NCBI GenBank assembly: GCA_966211425.1
Contig: CBIHNH010000034.1
Coordinates: 1 to 6,130 of the forward strand
DNA length: 6,130 nt
Source: CBIHNH01 sp966211425
GTDB taxonomy: Bacteria > Patescibacteriota > Saccharimonadia > Saccharimonadales > Saccharimonadaceae
Direction of reading: 5' to 3'
Shown here: one piece after another, positions 5,464-6,130 of the stretch
Numbering within the stretch: position 1 is the stretch's first letter
Layout of the letters: every line of letters begins with the position of its first letter
The notes under the pieces: model-generated
What the model saw: only the letters and a program-made list of their open reading frames with translations
Told to the model about the DNA's origin: nothing
Database searches by the model: none
Program-made: the position numbers and the translations under genes

Positions 5464-6130
5464 GCGCGGCCTCGGCGTTCTTCTCGTTATAGATCGTGAC
5501 AAAAATATCTTCGATCGACTTTGATTTGTACTGTTTTTTAACTGCGGCGACGCTACCGTACGCTAGAGCTTTTCCATCTTTTAGGATAAGGAGACGATCA
5601 GCGAGCCGTTCTACCTCTTCCATGAGGTGGGTGATATAGATGACGGCGGTGCCTTTTGACTGGTATTCATCGACAATATCGAGCAACAGTTTGCGGTTAA
5701 CGGGGTCGAGTCCTTTGGTCGGCTCGTCCAGTATGAGTAGCTTCGGGTCGTTCATGATGGCGACGCCGAGCTGAACCTTTTGTTGCTGGCCTCCGGAGAG
5801 TTTCTTTATGGTCGTGTTCACTTTGTCGGCGAGGTCAACCCGCTCAAGATAGTCGAGCGAGAACTTTTTTGCTGCTTCACGGTTCATGCCTTTGAGCTCA
5901 CCGAAGTACACCATGGTATCGAGTACCTTTGAGCGCGTGTATAGTCCGCGTTCTTCGGGAAGATATCCGACGAGGTGGGCCTGCTCCGGTGTGTACGTCT
6001 TGCTGTCGATATGCAGGGTGCCGCTCGTTGGTTTATATATACCGAGCAGCGAACGGATAGTACTGGTTTTTCCGGAGCCGTTAGCACCCAGAAGGGCAAA
6101 CACCTCACCAGGCTGCACATCGAAGCTCAG
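5456..6130 (-). CDS. ABC transporter ATP-binding protein, NatA-like; N-terminus cut by the window edge
   Basis: This is the ATPase subunit that powers the exporter encoded just downstream; it would sit on the cytoplasmic side of the membrane. The frame is open to the right edge and the visible part begins LSFDVQPGEVFALLG, the usual lead-in to Walker A. The GTG at 6118-6116 is therefore internal, and roughly 20 residues are probably missing. Counting from the first visible codon, Walker A is GANGSGKT (15-22), the ABC signature LSGGQ is at 111-115, Walker B is LLILDEP (131-137) with the catalytic Glu at 136, the D-loop GLD follows, and the switch His is in ITHLMEE (H168). The Q-loop reads GYLPEERGLY (55-64) and has no Gln; this variant is usual in NatA-like ATPases. 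The tail (about 190-224) is the short C-terminal extension of this group. The stop TAA overlaps the permease start by 8 nt. Confidence 0.95.
   Translation of the reverse strand: MSFDVQPGEVFALLGANGSGKTSTIRSLLGIYKPTSGTLHIDSKTYTPEQAHLVGYLPEERGLYTRSKVLDTMVYFGELKGMNREAAKKFSLDYLERVDLADKVNTTIKKLSGGQQQKVQLGVAIMNDPKLLILDEPTKGLDPVNRKLLLDIVDEYQSKGTAVIYITHLMEEVERLADRLLILKDGKALAYGSVAAVKKQYKSKSIEDIFVTIYNEKNAEAAHV
5470..5473 (-). promoter_or_regulatory. Ribosome binding site that decides the permease start
   Basis: Read on the minus strand this is GAGG, 6 nt before the ATG at 5463-5461 and inside the ATPase reading frame. The spacing favours this ATG over the upstream in-frame ATG at 5502. Confidence 0.55.

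Noticed and set aside
5464..5502. Permease start at the ATG ending at 5502
   Set aside because: It adds 13 residues (Arg/Pro-rich) that overlap the ATPase frame and do not look like the family; the ATG at 5463 has a GAGG at good spacing.
5456..6118. ATPase as a complete 220-residue protein starting at GTG 6118
   Set aside because: The frame continues to the edge and encodes LSFDV, the normal lead-in before Walker A; the true start is outside.

Overview
The window is a compact stretch of bacterial chromosome made of seven protein genes, two of them cut by the window edges. All are read with the standard code. Five run rightwards: uppS (3' part), rseP, a CPBP-family membrane protease gene, proS and greA. 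Two run leftwards from the right edge: an ABC ATPase gene (N-terminus cut off) and an ABC-2 permease gene. A perfect 14-bp hairpin with T-tracts on both sides separates the two convergent groups. I saw no tRNA, rRNA, CRISPR array, insertion sequence or phage gene, and no gap between genes exceeds about 85 bases.

The organism is most likely a reduced-genome bacterium of the Patescibacteria/CPR type, perhaps Saccharibacteria. This is inference from three traits. First, uppS is followed directly by rseP, without the cdsA and dxr genes that usually lie between them. Second, the prolyl-tRNA synthetase is a short form (414 residues) without the editing insertion. Third, proS appears to start from a leaderless mRNA. 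No marker gene here fixes the taxon.

Layout: 3-464 uppS end (lipid carrier for cell-wall synthesis); 473-1633 rseP (site-2 intramembrane zinc protease); about 1605-2363 CPBP protease, overlapping rseP; 2365-2373 extended -10 promoter placed directly before proS; 2382-3626 proS; 3582-3610 a strong consensus promoter inside the 3' end of proS that should drive greA through a 91-nt leader carrying a terminator-like hairpin (3658-3678); 3708-4160 greA (transcript cleavage factor); 4179-4211 bidirectional terminator; 4231-5463 permease and 5456-6130 ATPase of a NatAB-like exporter, overlapping by 8 nt.

The first three genes form a membrane/envelope block read as one transcript. proS and greA each have their own promoter and serve translation and transcription. 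The genes belong to known families and I do not see a new multi-gene system. The parts most worth a second look are regulatory: the leaderless proS start and the greA leader, which resembles in layout the attenuated greA leader of E. coli.
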